Shown here in pieces: positions 1-6,132 of a DNA stretch of 31,813 bases. Each line of letters begins with the position of its first letter. The first letter of the stretch is position 1. The notes beneath the pieces were generated by a model. The model did not search any database. It was not told the DNA's origin and saw only the letters and a program-made list of their open reading frames with translations. The position numbers and the translations under genes were made by a program. Origin of the DNA: a virus; the IMG/VR virus record IMGVR_UViG_3300038738_000032, positions 1-31,813 of that record. The stretch is one strand, 5' to 3'.

Positions 1-279
1 GAGCTAAACTATAGATACCTTACATCAGAGGAGCATAGAGGTATCAACGGACCTCATCAGAACAAGAAAACAGATCTAAAATATAAAAGAGAAATGCAAG
101 CACAACTAGAGAACATACTTACACATAAATATTACACCATAGAGGAATTGATTGAGATTCTGGGACTTAAAGAGAGACAAGCTAATAAGGCATTTAAGAA
201 GTTAGTTACAGTAAAAGGGATTAAGAAGGATGCAGCTATATTCAGGTTGATGGGAAATAAGAATTATTTGGAGGAATGA
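1..279 (+). CDS. C-terminal part of an unrecognised phage early protein (5' end outside window)
   Basis: The reading frame is open from base 1, well upstream of the first ATG at 94, so this is the last 92 residues of a longer protein whose start lies outside the window. The visible part is basic. Its end (T-I-E-E-L-I-E-I-L-G-L-K-E-R-Q-A, about 15 residues after Met94) reads like a helix-turn-helix or winged-helix segment. Nothing catalytic is visible and I do not recognise the family. The stop is followed at once by the next gene, whose ribosome site (GGAGGAA, 270-276) lies inside this frame, so the two are co-transcribed. A start at ATG 94 is possible, but it has no good ribosome site and the coding signal continues upstream of it. 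Confidence 0.6.
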   Translation, partial: ELNYRYLTSEEHRGINGPHQNKKTDLKYKREMQAQLENILTHKYYTIEELIEILGLKERQANKAFKKLVTVKGIKKDAAIFRLMGNKNYLEE

Positions 280-283
280 GTGA

Positions 284-637
284 ATGAAAAAGTGTATAGA
301 TTGTATTCATTATAAAGAAAATTTAGATTTTGATATTTATGACACTAGCCAAGGACCTTATGCAGAATGTTTAATAGGTTCAATAGAATTTAGTGAGTTT
401 GGAGCAGTATTCCAAGAAGTTGAGGATATAGAAATAGATTGTGAGTTTTATGAATTAGCGATATGCCATGACTCATTAGATAAAAAGGTCAATGGAAAAG
501 AAACATTAAGAGACTTTATTAAAAATTCATATAAAGATTTTTATGGAACAGAACTAACTGATAAAGAAATAGAATCACAAGATGAAGAAAGTTTAAGAGA
601 GTTAGTGGAACATTTAGATTATCTATGGACTAAGTAG
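284..637 (+). CDS. Hypothetical acidic phage protein, 117 aa, N-terminal CxxC
   Basis: Acidic 117-residue protein starting at an ATG 7 bases after a GGAGGAA ribosome site. It opens with a cysteine pair (C4, C7) followed by further cysteines and acidic residues, which could form a small metal-binding N-terminal part. The last 45 or so residues (from D-F-I-K-N-S-Y onward) are predicted helical and read as a separate small helical module. There is no signal peptide or membrane segment. I do not recognise a family. It sits between the partial early gene and the NinB-like gene with 4- and 8-base gaps, so it belongs to the early/middle operon. Confidence 0.6.
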   Translation: MKKCIDCIHYKENLDFDIYDTSQGPYAECLIGSIEFSEFGAVFQEVEDIEIDCEFYELAICHDSLDKKVNGKETLRDFIKNSYKDFYGTELTDKEIESQDEESLRELVEHLDYLWTK

Positions 638-645
638 GTGATTAA

Positions 646-1194
<549 letters not shown>

Positions 1195-1199
1195 ATTAA

Positions 1200-1538
1200 A
1201 TGGTAATGCCAGCAGGGGTTGAAGTAAAAGCTGATAAAATTGGAAATTACAAAATAGAACCAATGAAAAAAGTTATGGAAGTACCTTATGAAAAAGCACC
1301 AAAAACAGCTTTGTCAAAAAAGCAAATACAAGATGATCTACTAGAAGTAGGAAAAGAATACAAAATTATAATTCCATATAAAAAAGAAAAGGGAAGACAA
1401 CATAAGACAATAATTAAAACTTTGACACTTAAAGCTTCTTATCCATATCATTATCTATTTATAGACTCCAAGGAAAATAAATTCACTTTAAATAAAATTG
1501 ATTATTACCTGGGAGAGTGGGATTATGAATGCTCTTGA
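1200..1538 (+). CDS. Hypothetical basic phage protein, 112 aa
   Basis: Lysine-rich soluble protein of 112 residues. The ATG at 1200 is 9 bases after a GGAAAGGAG ribosome site that lies in the end of the NinB-like gene; a second in-frame ATG at 1206 is possible. The C-terminal half alternates hydrophobic and polar residues (Y-P-Y-H-Y-L-F-I, Y-Y-L-G-E-W-D-Y) and is probably a small beta domain. There are no cysteine clusters or membrane segments. The family is not recognised. Its end overlaps the start of the next gene by 14 bases, which suggests translational coupling. Confidence 0.55.
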   Translation: MVMPAGVEVKADKIGNYKIEPMKKVMEVPYEKAPKTALSKKQIQDDLLEVGKEYKIIIPYKKEKGRQHKTIIKTLTLKASYPYHYLFIDSKENKFTLNKIDYYLGEWDYECS

Positions 1539-1701
1539 TAGTGTTAGTATAAACGTAGCTGAAGCTATACCTTATAAGAATTTCAAAGAACGATGTAGGT
1601 TAGTAAATCAGGAATTAAAGAAGAACAGACATGTTGAAGTGTTGGACAAGCCAAAGGTTATTTACTCTACAAAGAAATGGGAGGATGAAAAAAATGGATA
1701 A
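1525..1701 (+). CDS. Hypothetical small phage protein, 58 aa
   Basis: The open frame reaches back to 1498, but the ATG at 1525 follows a GGGAGAGTGGG ribosome site and is the better start. That gives a 58-residue basic protein beginning M-N-A-L-D-S-V-S. It overlaps the preceding gene by 14 bases and the following gene by 8 bases. No motif is recognised. The tight overlaps on both sides and the good ribosome site support a real gene. Confidence 0.5.
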   Translation: MNALDSVSINVAEAIPYKNFKERCRLVNQELKKNRHVEVLDKPKVIYSTKKWEDEKNG

Positions 1702-1879
1702 AAAGTTAGAAGAAATAATAAAAGCTAAAAAGTTCCTGGAAGGTGAAGGGTTCAAAGTAATTAAAATAAATGAGTTAATGAAAAGAGATATGGATGAATG
1801 TGTTGAAATGGACTCTAACGGAGAATATAAGGATTGTATTGGTTGTCATTGTTCTATATGTTTAATGCAAAGCTATTAA
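1694..1879 (+). CDS. Hypothetical small cysteine-tailed protein, 61 aa
   Basis: Start chosen at ATG 1694, nine bases after a GGGAGG ribosome site (1679-1684); the longer frame back to 1631 has no ribosome site. It encodes a 61-residue protein with a lysine-rich helical N-terminal half and a C-terminal cysteine cluster (D-C-I-G-C-H-C-S-I-C), i.e. CxxCxCxxC, which probably binds a metal ion. The family is not recognised. It overlaps the previous gene by 8 bases. Confidence 0.5.
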   Translation: MDKKLEEIIKAKKFLEGEGFKVIKINELMKRDMDECVEMDSNGEYKDCIGCHCSICLMQSY

Positions 1880-1923
1880 TGAACATAATGTTTTTTATGT
1901 GAAGTAAGAAGGGATGGGAAACT

Positions 1924-2109
1924 ATGAGAATAGATAAAAAAAGATTCTTTGAAGGGACTTGTAAAAAATGCAAACAATACACTGGAGATAAGCCTACATT
2001 CGGCAAGTGCTTAGGGGACAAAATATATACTTGTGCAAGAATGAGGTTGTTTAATAGTAAAGAATTTGAAGATTATACTGGGATTAAAATAAGTGGAGGG
2101 AATGGATGA
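1924..2109 (+). CDS. Small cysteine-rich (zinc-ribbon-like) protein, 61 aa
   Basis: 61-residue protein with a first knuckle C-K-K-C near residues 13-16 and further cysteines at about residues 29 and 37, spaced as in a small zinc-binding fold. It is preceded by an AAGAAGGGATGGGAAA ribosome region. Small proteins of this type are common fillers in clostridial phage early regions. No function can be assigned. Confidence 0.5.
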   Translation: MRIDKKRFFEGTCKKCKQYTGDKPTFGKCLGDKIYTCARMRLFNSKEFEDYTGIKISGGNG

Positions 2110-2117
2110 TTAACTAA

Positions 2118-2138
2118 ACATTACAAGTATTATATGCA
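2118..2138 (+). repeat. Intergenic gene-boundary repeat, copy 1
   Basis: The segment ACATTACAAGTATTAT-ATGCA between two genes recurs at 3346-3364 as ACATTCCAAGTATTATGCA. Both copies lie between a stop codon and the next ribosome site. Related shorter GAACAT(T/A) motifs follow the stops at 1881-1887 and 3038-3044. Confidence 0.5.
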
Positions 2139-2159
2139 ACAGTGAAAGGAGATTATACA

Positions 2160-2486
2160 ATGAATTTAAACGAATATCAAAGACTAGCACAAAGAACAAG
2201 CAATAAAAAAGCGGATAATATAGACCACATTTTAAATGGGCTCATGGGGTTAAATGGTGAAGCTGGAGAGTGTATAGATATATTAAAAAAATATTTCTTT
2301 CAAGGGCATGAATTGGACAAGGGAAAACTCATAGATGAGCTGGGGGATGTACTTTGGTATATAGCAGAAACTTGCGAAGGTATTGGGGTAACAATGGAAG
2401 AAGTGGCGATAAGGAATATAGAAAAGTTAAAAAAGAGGTATCCTAACGGGTTTGAAACCGAAAGGAGTGTTAAACGTAATGAATAA
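2160..2486 (+). CDS. MazG-type nucleotide pyrophosphohydrolase
   Basis: 108-residue all-alpha protein of the MazG / all-alpha NTP pyrophosphohydrolase superfamily. The metal-binding pattern is visible: G-L-N-G-E-A-G-E-C near residues 31-38 followed about 30 residues later by L-I-D-E-L-G-D-V-L-W-Y, i.e. the ExxE(12-28)ExxD signature. Such enzymes hydrolyse (d)NTPs to NMP and pyrophosphate; phage versions may alter nucleotide pools or (p)ppGpp-type signals. The start is ATG 2160, placed by an AAAGGAG ribosome site at 2144-2150, rather than GTG 2142. The next gene (DUF1599) overlaps it by 8 bases, so the two are probably translated together. Confidence 0.85.
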   Translation: MNLNEYQRLAQRTSNKKADNIDHILNGLMGLNGEAGECIDILKKYFFQGHELDKGKLIDELGDVLWYIAETCEGIGVTMEEVAIRNIEKLKKRYPNGFETERSVKRNE

Positions 2487-2751
2487 ATATGAAAAACATA
2501 TGGAGATATGCAAACAGCTTAATCAAATATACAGAGATAAAAACCATGACTATGGGGATAGCTTTGGAGAAACATTTGAAAAACTAGGGATAATATCGGC
2601 AGTTACAAGGATAACTGATAAAGTAAATAGATTACAGAGTTTATGCACTAAAGAAAATAAAGTTAAGGATGAAAGTATTATTGATACATTAAAAGATTTG
2701 GCTAACTATACAATAATGACTTTGATTGAGTTAGATAGTGACGCAATATGA
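2479..2751 (+). CDS. DUF1599 (nucleotide-modification-associated) protein
   Basis: 90-residue protein starting at ATG 2479, 11 bases after AAAGGAG. The pattern K-N-H-D-Y-G-D-S-F, then G-I-I-S-A-V-T-R-I-T-D-K-V-N-R-L and D-T-L-K-D-L-A-N-Y matches the DUF1599 family, which is common in phages and predicted to be linked to nucleotide or DNA-base modification. The conserved Asp/Glu/Arg residues suggest a MazG-like helical, metal-dependent fold. It overlaps the MazG gene by 8 bases, so both probably work on the nucleotide pool during phage replication. The biochemical reaction is not established. Confidence 0.75.
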   Translation: MNKYEKHMEICKQLNQIYRDKNHDYGDSFGETFEKLGIISAVTRITDKVNRLQSLCTKENKVKDESIIDTLKDLANYTIMTLIELDSDAI

Positions 2752-2784
2752 TTATTTATGTGAAAGAAGGAAAGGGGAGTTAAG

Positions 2785-3036
2785 ATGAATAAACAAGTAG
2801 AAATGGCAATAGCAGTAGCAGATGGAATATTATCATTATTCAGAGATGAAGAAGATGGCGGGAATCCAAATTTTCATTACAAATTAGAGGATATAGACGC
2901 TACTGAATTTTTCACTGCTATGGTAATAGGATGCAATCTCGTATATCGCCAGTTAACCAAAATAGAAAAAAACAATCTAGAATTCACCTATTTATGCAAC
3001 CAATTAATAGTACAAGATATGCTTAAAAATAAATAA
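2785..3036 (+). CDS. Hypothetical phage protein, 83 aa
   Basis: 83-residue soluble acidic-to-neutral helical protein with a good ribosome site (AAAGGGGAG, 2771-2779). The first 30 residues (M-N-K-Q-V-E-M-A-I-A-V-A-D-G-I-L) look like one long helix. No cysteines form a cluster and there is no membrane segment. The family is not recognised. Its stop is followed by the GAACATT boundary motif seen after several genes in this region. Confidence 0.55.
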   Translation: MNKQVEMAIAVADGILSLFRDEEDGGNPNFHYKLEDIDATEFFTAMVIGCNLVYRQLTKIEKNNLEFTYLCNQLIVQDMLKNK

Positions 3037-3093
3037 TGAACATTAAAGTGTAGTCTGTATCCTTTTTTTATTGAGGAAAGGAGATGATGTCAA

Positions 3094-3342
3094 ATGATGC
3101 TAGACAAAATGCAAATAGAAAAGATTATAAACTTAAACAACCAGTTAAATAAAGATATAGGAAAATTGCAAATAAAAAACGATGTATTATTAGCTAAAAA
3201 TAATCTATTACAAAAAGAAAATGAAAAGCTAAAATCAGAACTTAGAGGTAAAGACAATGAGATAAATGACTTGAAAGAAAGAATAGCATATTTAGAACAA
3301 TTTAAACCTAAAGAAAAAACCATACCAATTAAGCAAAAGTGA
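3094..3342 (+). CDS. Coiled-coil small protein, 82 aa
   Basis: 82-residue protein that is almost entirely a predicted coiled coil: leucine/isoleucine/asparagine heptads run from about residue 5 to 68 (L-N-N-Q-L-N-K, L-Q-K-E-N-E-K-L, L-K-E-R-I-A-Y-L-E) and a lysine-rich tail follows. The start is ATG 3094 (or 3097), ten bases after GGAAAGGAG. It is likely a dimeric scaffold or DNA-binding accessory factor, but no specific function can be assigned. The opposite-strand open frame across this gene is a shadow of it. Confidence 0.5.
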   Translation: MMLDKMQIEKIINLNNQLNKDIGKLQIKNDVLLAKNNLLQKENEKLKSELRGKDNEINDLKERIAYLEQFKPKEKTIPIKQK

Positions 3343-3345
3343 TGA

Positions 3346-3364
3346 ACATTCCAAGTATTATGCA
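3346..3364 (+). repeat. Intergenic gene-boundary repeat, copy 2
   Basis: ACATTCCAAGTATTATGCA lies between the stop of the coiled-coil gene and the ribosome site of the HNH gene. It matches 2118-2138 except for one substitution and a 2-base indel. Confidence 0.5.
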
Positions 3365-3376
3365 CAGGAGGTAAAA

Positions 3377-3676
3377 TTGGATAAAAAGATAGTACAAGCA
3401 GTATTAGAAAGGTCAAAGGGGCTATGTGAGGTATGCTATGCCCCTGGGGCTGAACTACATCACATCATTTATGGCAAAGGTAAGAGGAAACAACATGAAA
3501 CTGTAGAGAGTGTAGCATTACTATGCTGGGATTGCCATAGAGGGACATATGGAGTACATGGCAGAGAAGGAAGGGAATTAGATTTAGAATTAAAAAGAAA
3601 ACTACAACACGAATATTGGAAACAAGGCTATAGCTGGGAAAGCATTAGGGAAATGATGGGAGGAAAACTGTATTAG
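3377..3676 (+). CDS. HNH-type nuclease domain protein, 99 aa
   Basis: 99-residue protein starting at TTG 3377 six bases after AGGAGG (3366-3371). It carries a compact HNH/zinc fold: L-C-E-V-C at residues 16-20, E-L-H-H-I-I near 26-31 and L-L-C-W-D-C-H-R near 48-55, giving two CxxC knuckles around the catalytic His pair. HNH proteins nick or cut DNA. This one lies in the early region, away from the packaging genes, so it could serve replication/recombination or be a stand-alone mobile endonuclease. The domain call is firm, the role is not. Confidence 0.75.
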   Translation: MDKKIVQAVLERSKGLCEVCYAPGAELHHIIYGKGKRKQHETVESVALLCWDCHRGTYGVHGREGRELDLELKRKLQHEYWKQGYSWESIREMMGGKLY

Positions 3677-3686
3677 GAGGGATTGA

Positions 3687-4013
3687 ATGGAATTAAGGGA
3701 TATAACTAGAGAGCTATATCATGGTAGTAAAAGGCTAGAAGAAAGTAGCAAAGAAATATTTAATTTAGCTAAGGCTATGGCAGAAAAGGAAAGAGACTAT
3801 AGAAAAGCATTAGCGGTAGAAAAGCTTAAATTAAGAGACGAAGGAATGGCAGTAGGCATGATCGATGATGTAGCGAGGGGAAATCTAGCAGATTTACGAT
3901 TTGAGAGGGATTTGGCAAGAGAGACATATATAGCAGCGAAGGAAGCTATGAAAGCCATACAGGCACAGATAAATGCGTTGCAGAGCATACTGAGAATGCA
4001 ACAAGAGGTGTAA
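3687..4013 (+). CDS. Coiled-coil phage protein, 108 aa
   Basis: 108 residues, highly charged and helical, with long stretches of Ala/Glu/Lys/Arg heptads in both halves. There are no cysteines or membrane segments. It starts 7 bases after an AGGAGGG ribosome site and ends one base before the late-regulator gene (4015). Proteins of similar size and composition often precede ArpU-type genes in clostridial phages. No function is known. Confidence 0.55.
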   Translation: MELRDITRELYHGSKRLEESSKEIFNLAKAMAEKERDYRKALAVEKLKLRDEGMAVGMIDDVARGNLADLRFERDLARETYIAAKEAMKAIQAQINALQSILRMQQEV

Positions 4014-4014
4014 T

Positions 4015-4476
4015 ATGAAGATTAAGGACAAGTATTATAAAAGCGTTGAAAAGCTACTTTACAATTACAATATGCTTAAAATCAATATAGAGATATTAAA
4101 TCAGCAACTAGAAGAACTTAAAGAGGAAGAAGGAATGAAGGGGGTTGCTTATGATGATGTGAAGATAAGTGAAACAAATAAATTTCATAGTCAAACAGAA
4201 GATACAGCTATAAATAACATTGAACTAGAAGAACTGATTAATAAGAAAAAAGAAAAGCTACAAAGTAAACTAGATATGCTAAATAAACTAACAGAAGGAC
4301 TTAATGAAGTAGAAAGAGAGATAATAAGAATGTACTACATAGAGGGTAAGCAATGGTGGCAAATAGCTTATGAAGTGAAATATAGTGAAAGACATTGCAG
4401 AAGAATAAGGGCGGAAGCAATAGGAAAATTAGCAGTAGGCTTGTATGGTGAAGAAGTATTAGAAATGTCCGTTTGA
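4015..4476 (+). CDS. ArpU/RinA-type late transcription regulator (sigma-70 region 4-like HTH)
   Basis: 153-residue protein. The N-terminal two thirds is coiled coil. The C-terminal 50 residues form a sigma region-4-like helix-turn-helix: L-N-E-V-E-R-E-I-I-R-M-Y-Y, then W-W-Q-I-A-Y-E-V-K-Y-S-E-R-H-C-R-R-I-R-A-E-A-I-G-K-L. This matches the ArpU/RinA/LtrC class of Firmicutes phage late regulators, which activate packaging and morphogenesis genes. Its position supports the role: last gene of the early/middle block, directly before a strong promoter-like sequence (4482-4511) and the terminase region. Whether it acts as activator or antiterminator is not shown by sequence. Confidence 0.75.
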   Translation: MKIKDKYYKSVEKLLYNYNMLKINIEILNQQLEELKEEEGMKGVAYDDVKISETNKFHSQTEDTAINNIELEELINKKKEKLQSKLDMLNKLTEGLNEVEREIIRMYYIEGKQWWQIAYEVKYSERHCRRIRAEAIGKLAVGLYGEEVLEMSV

Positions 4477-4481
4477 TGTCC

Positions 4482-4511
4482 TTAACATAGCATAAAATAG
4501 TGTGATATAAT
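4482..4511 (+). promoter_or_regulatory. Candidate late promoter with extended -10
   Basis: TTAACA (4482-4487), an 18-base spacer, then TATAAT (4506-4511) preceded by TGA, i.e. a TGnTATAAT extended -10. It lies just after the late-regulator stop. The predicted transcript would start near 4518 and meet an intrinsic terminator about 45 bases later. Confidence 0.65.
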
Positions 4512-4563
4512 TAAAATGTAGAAGTGTATAAATAGACAAGGACTTATCAAAATCGGTTGTTGG

Positions 4564-4601
4564 AATCTCACCTTTCCCCTTTCAGGTGAGATTTTTTATT
4601 T
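4564..4601 (+). terminator. Intrinsic terminator in the late leader
   Basis: A perfect 10-bp stem (AATCTCACCT at 4564-4573, AGGTGAGATT at 4584-4593) with a 10-base pyrimidine loop is followed by TTTTATTT. It stands between the candidate late promoter and the late genes, so late expression would need read-through or antitermination. Confidence 0.8.
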
Positions 4602-4612
4602 GGGGGGTAACT

Positions 4613-4774
4613 ATGATTAAAGTAAAATGCAAATATTGTGGTTATAAAGTGGAGAAACCTAGATGGGAACATATAATTTACACTGTACGAAAGCAGGGTG
4701 GCCATGTAGGAAAGAATATTTGTCCTAGTTGCAAGAAAGAAGGATTAAGGCTTGATTGGGGTGAAGAGGAATGA
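4613..4774 (+). CDS. Zinc-ribbon small protein, 53 aa
   Basis: The ATG at 4613 follows GGGGGGTAACT; the upstream part of the open frame (from 4586) lies inside the terminator and is not coding. The 53-residue product has two knuckles, C-K-Y-C (residues 6-9) and C-P-S-C (about 37-40), so it is a classic two-CxxC zinc ribbon. Such proteins may bind nucleic acid or other proteins. It overlaps the next small gene by 4 bases (ATGA). Confidence 0.6.
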   Translation: MIKVKCKYCGYKVEKPRWEHIIYTVRKQGGHVGKNICPSCKKEGLRLDWGEEE

Positions 4775-4947
4775 AAATAGGAGAATATTTAAGGAAAAAT
4801 GATATAGATACTTACAAGAAACTTAAAAAGATAGGGGAGAAACAGCAGAGGAAAAAGATTAAACTAGGGGATAGGCCAGAGAATCTTATGAAGCATAGAA
4901 GTTATAAGAGGATAGGCAGAAGAATTAGGCAGATAAAGTGGGGATAG
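4771..4947 (+). CDS. Small, very basic phage protein, 58 aa
   Basis: ATG 4771 overlaps the stop of the zinc-ribbon gene (ATGA). It encodes 58 residues with many Lys/Arg, ending R-I-G-R-R-I-R-Q-I-K-W-G. The strong positive charge suggests nucleic-acid binding. Translational coupling to its neighbour and its clean length support a real gene. The family is not recognised. Confidence 0.5.
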   Translation: MKIGEYLRKNDIDTYKKLKKIGEKQQRKKIKLGDRPENLMKHRSYKRIGRRIRQIKWG

Positions 4948-4955
4948 AAATTTGA

Positions 4956-4981
4956 AAAGGAGCTATAGAGGCTCTTTTTTC
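4956..4981 (+). terminator. Weak intrinsic terminator
   Basis: AAAGGAGC (4956-4963) pairs with GCTCTTTT (4971-4978) around a 7-base loop; eight pairs include one G-U, and the T-run is part of the stem. This is weaker than the hairpins at 4564 and 5563. Confidence 0.45.
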
Positions 4982-5005
4982 TTGCAGTAAAAAGGAATGA
5001 TGTAG

Positions 5006-5302
5006 ATGGCAAGAGAATTTGCAAGGAAGTTTTATAACAGTAAAGCATGGAAGAAGTGTAGAGAAGCATATAAGCAATCAGTATATGGATTATGTGAGAG
5101 ATGCGGACAACCAGGAGATGAAGTACACCATAAGATATATTTAACTCCAGAAAATATAAATGATCCTTACATTACTTTATCATTTGAAAACTTGGAACTT
5201 CTTTGTTCATCATGCCATTCCATCGAACATAATGAGAAGTATAGTCCATTAAGAGAAGGATTTGGATTTGATGAGAATGGGGATTTGATAAGGAGTGAGT
5301 GA
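5006..5302 (+). CDS. HNH endonuclease (packaging-associated type)
   Basis: 98-residue HNH protein. It opens with R-K-F-Y-N-S-K-A-W-K-K-C-R, typical of phage HNH proteins, then L-C-E-R-C (residues 31-35), D-E-V-H-H-K-I-Y-L near 40-48 and the closing L-E-L-L-C-S-S-C-H-S-I-E-H. Both zinc knuckles and the catalytic His are present. Small HNH proteins encoded next to terminase genes in cos-type phages are part of the packaging machine and stimulate cos cleavage, and this position, about 0.8 kb before terS, fits. The third HNH gene at 5603 is even closer to terS, so which of the two serves packaging is open. Confidence 0.85.
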   Translation: MAREFARKFYNSKAWKKCREAYKQSVYGLCERCGQPGDEVHHKIYLTPENINDPYITLSFENLELLCSSCHSIEHNEKYSPLREGFGFDENGDLIRSE

Positions 5303-5304
5303 TT

Positions 5305-5484
5305 ATGATTGTAACTTATAACAAGAACGGAAAACCAACATTCAAGCTAAATAAAAATGCAACTGATATATTAGTATTTGAATGTCTTGAATGTGGTGGA
5401 GAGATGTTTATTGAAAATGGGATTGACAGTCTAAAATGCTATAAGTGTGATGGAATGATTAGACCTGTTGGAAGGGCAAAATAA
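5305..5484 (+). CDS. Zinc-ribbon small protein, 59 aa
   Basis: The start is ATG 5305, about ten bases after an AGGAGTGAG ribosome site that lies in the end of the HNH gene. The 59-residue product carries C-L-E-C-G-G-E near the middle and C-Y-K-C-D-G near the end, a two-knuckle zinc ribbon. It starts two bases after the HNH stop, so it is co-translated with it. No function can be given beyond probable metal binding. Confidence 0.55.
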   Translation: MIVTYNKNGKPTFKLNKNATDILVFECLECGGEMFIENGIDSLKCYKCDGMIRPVGRAK

Positions 5485-5562
5485 CAGAAGACATATCGGA
5501 TCAAAAAATAGAGAAAGTAGTAAACGAATTAATTATGAAAGCATTAAGTTTATAGTTGTTAA

Positions 5563-5591
5563 GACATCCTCATTAGGGTGTCTTTTTATTT
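5563..5591 (+). terminator. Intrinsic terminator
   Basis: GACATCC (5563-5569) pairs with GGGTGTC (5576-5582, one G-U) around a 6-base loop, followed by TTTTTATTT. This is the third terminator-like hairpin between the late promoter candidate and the terminase genes. Confidence 0.7.
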
Positions 5592-5602
5592 GGAGTGATT
5601 TA

Positions 5603-6040
5603 ATGGCTTTAAAAAAGTTATGTAAATGTGGGAAAGTAATAGATTATAAGCAAAAATATTGCGAACAGTGTAGCATAAAACACAAGCAAGAAAGAGCAGA
5701 GTACTATAGATACTATGATAAGCATATAAGAGATAGGCAGTCAGCCACATTTTATAATAGTCCAGAGTGGATAAAGACAAGAGAATATGTATTAGCAAAG
5801 TATAAAGGATTAGATCTTTATGCTTTTTTTATTGAGAGGAAAATTATATATGCTGATACTGTTCATCACATAGAAGAGTTGAAAGAGAAATGGAATAGAA
5901 GATTAGAAATAAGTAATCTAATACCATTAAGTAGTAGTAATCACAATAAGATACACAACATGTATGAGAAGGATAAAGAAGGCACACAAAGGCTGTTATT
6001 CAGCTTATTAGATAGATGGAACAAGGAGTACGAGGGGTAG
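5603..6040 (+). CDS. HNH endonuclease family protein next to terminase
   Basis: 145 residues from ATG 5603, which follows TGGAGTG; the longer frame back to 5468 runs through the terminator and is not coding. An N-terminal zinc finger (C-K-C-G-K at residues 7-11, then C-E-Q-C-S) is followed by F-Y-N-S-P-E-W-I-K-T-R and the HNH core A-D-T-V-H-H-I-E-E-L, then I-S-N-L-I-P-L and S-N-H-N-K-I-H. This form, with L-Y-A-F-F in place of the first CxxC of the core, resembles a clostridial phage family encoded just before terS. It probably assists the terminase at the packaging site. Confidence 0.75.
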   Translation: MALKKLCKCGKVIDYKQKYCEQCSIKHKQERAEYYRYYDKHIRDRQSATFYNSPEWIKTREYVLAKYKGLDLYAFFIERKIIYADTVHHIEELKEKWNRRLEISNLIPLSSSNHNKIHNMYEKDKEGTQRLLFSLLDRWNKEYEG

Positions 6041-6132
6041 GGGGAGGCCAATAATTTTTCAGCACATAGCTCAAGACCGCCGCCCCAATCACGCGTGAGA
6101 ATTTTTGTAATTTTTGAGGAGGGGGGGTTTAA
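6041..6132 (+). other. GC-rich palindromic patch before terS: candidate cos site
   Basis: This 92-base gap differs from the surrounding DNA. It holds a GC-only core GACCGCCGCCCC (6075-6086), three bases later the perfect palindrome TCACGCGTGA (6089-6098), and TTTTT-rich flanks on both sides. Its location, between a packaging-type HNH gene and terS in an HK97-type terminase system, is where cos sites of Firmicutes phages usually lie. The exact cut positions cannot be read from sequence. The region also contains the GAGGAGGGGGGG ribosome site of terS. Confidence 0.45.

Noticed and set aside
3090-3416. Reverse-strand open frame over the coiled-coil and HNH genes, and similar long reverse frames elsewhere (for example 13519-13842, 16601-16984, 17081-17524)
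   Set aside because: They are antisense to well-supported genes, lack ribosome sites and have unlikely compositions; they are shadows of AT-rich coding DNA.
5472-5554. Short protein-like stretch (K-I-T-E-D-I-S-D-Q-K-I-E-K) in another frame after the zinc-ribbon gene
   Set aside because: It reads like a helix, but there is no start codon upstream within the open frame and no good slippery site at the end of the preceding gene. Left as an unexplained remnant.
5468-5602. Long N-terminal extension of the 5603 HNH gene
   Set aside because: The extension runs through the terminator hairpin at 5563-5591, is not protein-like, and the ATG at 5603 has its own ribosome site.
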